DNA of 7,024 bases from Clostridia bacterium (lineage in GTDB: Bacteria; Bacillota_A; Clostridia; Oscillospirales; CAG-272), in contig JAFTSR010000352.1 of assembly GCA_017467225.1 (NCBI GenBank), positions 1 to 7,024 of the forward strand, in the 5' to 3' direction. The translations under genes were made by a program, and so were the position numbers. Below are positions 6,691 to 7,024 of the stretch, piece after piece (positions within the stretch are counted from its first letter, which is position 1; the number at the start of each line of letters is the position of its first letter). The notes beneath the pieces are model-generated. The model did no database searches, had not been told where the DNA came from, and saw nothing but the letters and a program-made list of their open reading frames with translations.

Positions 6691-6716
6691 TAAAAATGCA
6701 AATGCTGCGCATTTGC
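6691..6716 (-). promoter_or_regulatory. Inverted repeat just upstream of the -35 box (operator or upstream terminator)
   Basis: GCAAATGC (6698-6705) and GCATTTGC (6709-6716) are perfect 8-bp arms with a 3-base spacer, two to three bases beyond the promoter -35 region plus a short A/T stretch. Two readings are possible. As DNA it may be a regulator site sharing its half-site with 6637-6646. As minus-strand RNA the stem is followed by A and five T (6692-6697), so it may be a modest intrinsic terminator for the gene entering from the right. Confidence 0.5.
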
Positions 6717-6766
6717 GAGGTTCTGAGTCAGTGAACCAAACGAAAAAAGAACAATCGGGATAAAGC

Positions 6767-6791
6767 GTGATGTTCTTATCAGAGAAATCAC
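6767..6791. other. Intergenic stem-loop with bulge
   Basis: GTGAT-G-TTCT (6767-6776) pairs with AGAA-ATCAC (6783-6791), giving nine base pairs with one bulged G and a 6-base loop. Neither side has a T-run. An overlapping alternative pairs AAGAACA (6747-6753) with TGTTCTT (6771-6777). It may be a structured 3' end of the incoming minus-strand transcript; no known RNA family is recognised. Confidence 0.35.
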
Positions 6792-6799
6792 CATAACGT

Positions 6800-6845
6800 A
6801 AAATTCCCACAGACCAATCAAACGGTTTGTAGGAACTTTATTTTT
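6800..6845. terminator. Possible bidirectional terminator hairpin
   Basis: Positions 6804-6815 pair with 6824-6835: twelve positions with one C-A mismatch and one G-T pair, and an 8-base loop. The stem is followed on the plus strand by CTTTATTTTTA and on the minus strand by four T, the layout of a two-way terminator. The only nearby gene it could end is the minus-strand one stopping at 6919, about 84 bases upstream of it. The mismatch and the short minus-strand T-run keep confidence low. Confidence 0.4.
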
Positions 6846-6870
6846 ATAGACAGGAGAGCGGATTACAATA

Positions 6871-6918
6871 AGCCTTCTCCAGTGGGAGAAGGGGGACCAC
6901 GAAGTGGTGGATGAGGTG
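6871..6918. repeat. Double-hairpin intergenic repeat element
   Basis: Two adjoining hairpins: CCTTCTCC (6873-6880) with GGAGAAGG (6885-6892), perfect 8 bp with loop AGTG; then ACCAC (6896-6900) with GTGGT (6904-6908), perfect 5 bp with loop GAA; and a GGATGAGGTG tail. I recognise this pattern (CCTTCTCC..GGAGAAGG, a second short hairpin, then GATGAGG) as a dispersed extragenic repeat in Clostridia, often near mobile or DUF559-type genes. That recognition is from memory. It abuts the stop codon at 6919. Confidence 0.6.
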
Positions 6919-7024
6919 TTATCTCACAGGCTTAAGATCGCTATAATCCAAACCAAGATGCTTCAATATATCCGCTGTAACAGTGTTGAAATTGTTTCGT
7001 ATACTATCGTTAGAATATCGTAAA
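6919..7024 (-). CDS. C-terminal end of an unidentified protein (partial)
   Basis: An open frame enters from the right edge on the minus strand and ends at TAA (6919-6921). The visible 34 residues begin LRYSNDSIRNNFN and end LGLDYSDLKPVR; the composition (charged, aliphatic, few rare residues) is protein-like. I do not recognise the family. The start and most of the gene lie outside the window. A frame of this length could be open by chance with a probability of roughly one in five, so the call rests on the protein-like residues and on the terminator-like and repeat structures that follow the stop. Its transcript would run towards the RpiB-like gene, but that gene has its own promoter. Confidence 0.45.
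   Translation of the reverse strand, partial: LRYSNDSIRNNFNTVTADILKHLGLDYSDLKPVR

Noticed and set aside
6719..6737. GGTTC...GAACC near-palindrome
   Set aside because: Asymmetric by two bases, far upstream of the promoter and not repeated elsewhere; too weak to call an operator.

Overview
The window looks like chromosome of a low-to-mid GC Gram-positive anaerobe of the Clostridia, most likely a gut Oscillospirales-type organism. The evidence is a WhiA protein linked to dnaE and murB, a type IIb MurB, purine-rich Shine-Dalgarno sites, sigma-A-type promoters, and an intergenic double-hairpin repeat of a kind I associate with gut Clostridia. The lineage is inference; no rRNA or other marker is present.

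All recognised genes lie on the minus strand, so transcription runs from high to low coordinates. From right to left: (1) 6919-7024 holds the last 34 codons of an unidentified gene entering from outside the window. (2) 6637-6918 is a structured intergenic region with a double-hairpin repeat, two further stem-loops, and a consensus promoter bracketed by inverted repeats. (3) 6013-6591 encodes a divergent RpiB/LacA/LacB-family isomerase with its own promoter and a strong terminator. (4) 5754-6012 holds that terminator and the candidate promoters for the next unit. (5) murB (4764-5753), whiA (3809-4732) and dnaE (161-3775) follow with gaps of 31 and 33 bases, forming a probable operon that ends at a near-perfect intrinsic terminator at 121-153. 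(6) 1-120 has no gene, only a possible ribosome binding site at the very edge for a gene lying outside.

The operon joins cell-wall precursor synthesis (MurB makes UDP-MurNAc), a DNA-binding regulator tied to division or development (WhiA), and a replicative DNA polymerase (DnaE). It resembles the conserved clostridial murB-rapZ-yvcK-whiA-dnaE cluster, but rapZ and yvcK are absent from between murB and whiA.

I found no CRISPR array, tRNA, rRNA, complete transposon or defence system. The points most worth a second look are the altered pocket residues of the RpiB-like protein, its consensus promoter with flanking inverted repeats, and the shortened murB-whiA-dnaE cluster. None amounts to a clearly new system.
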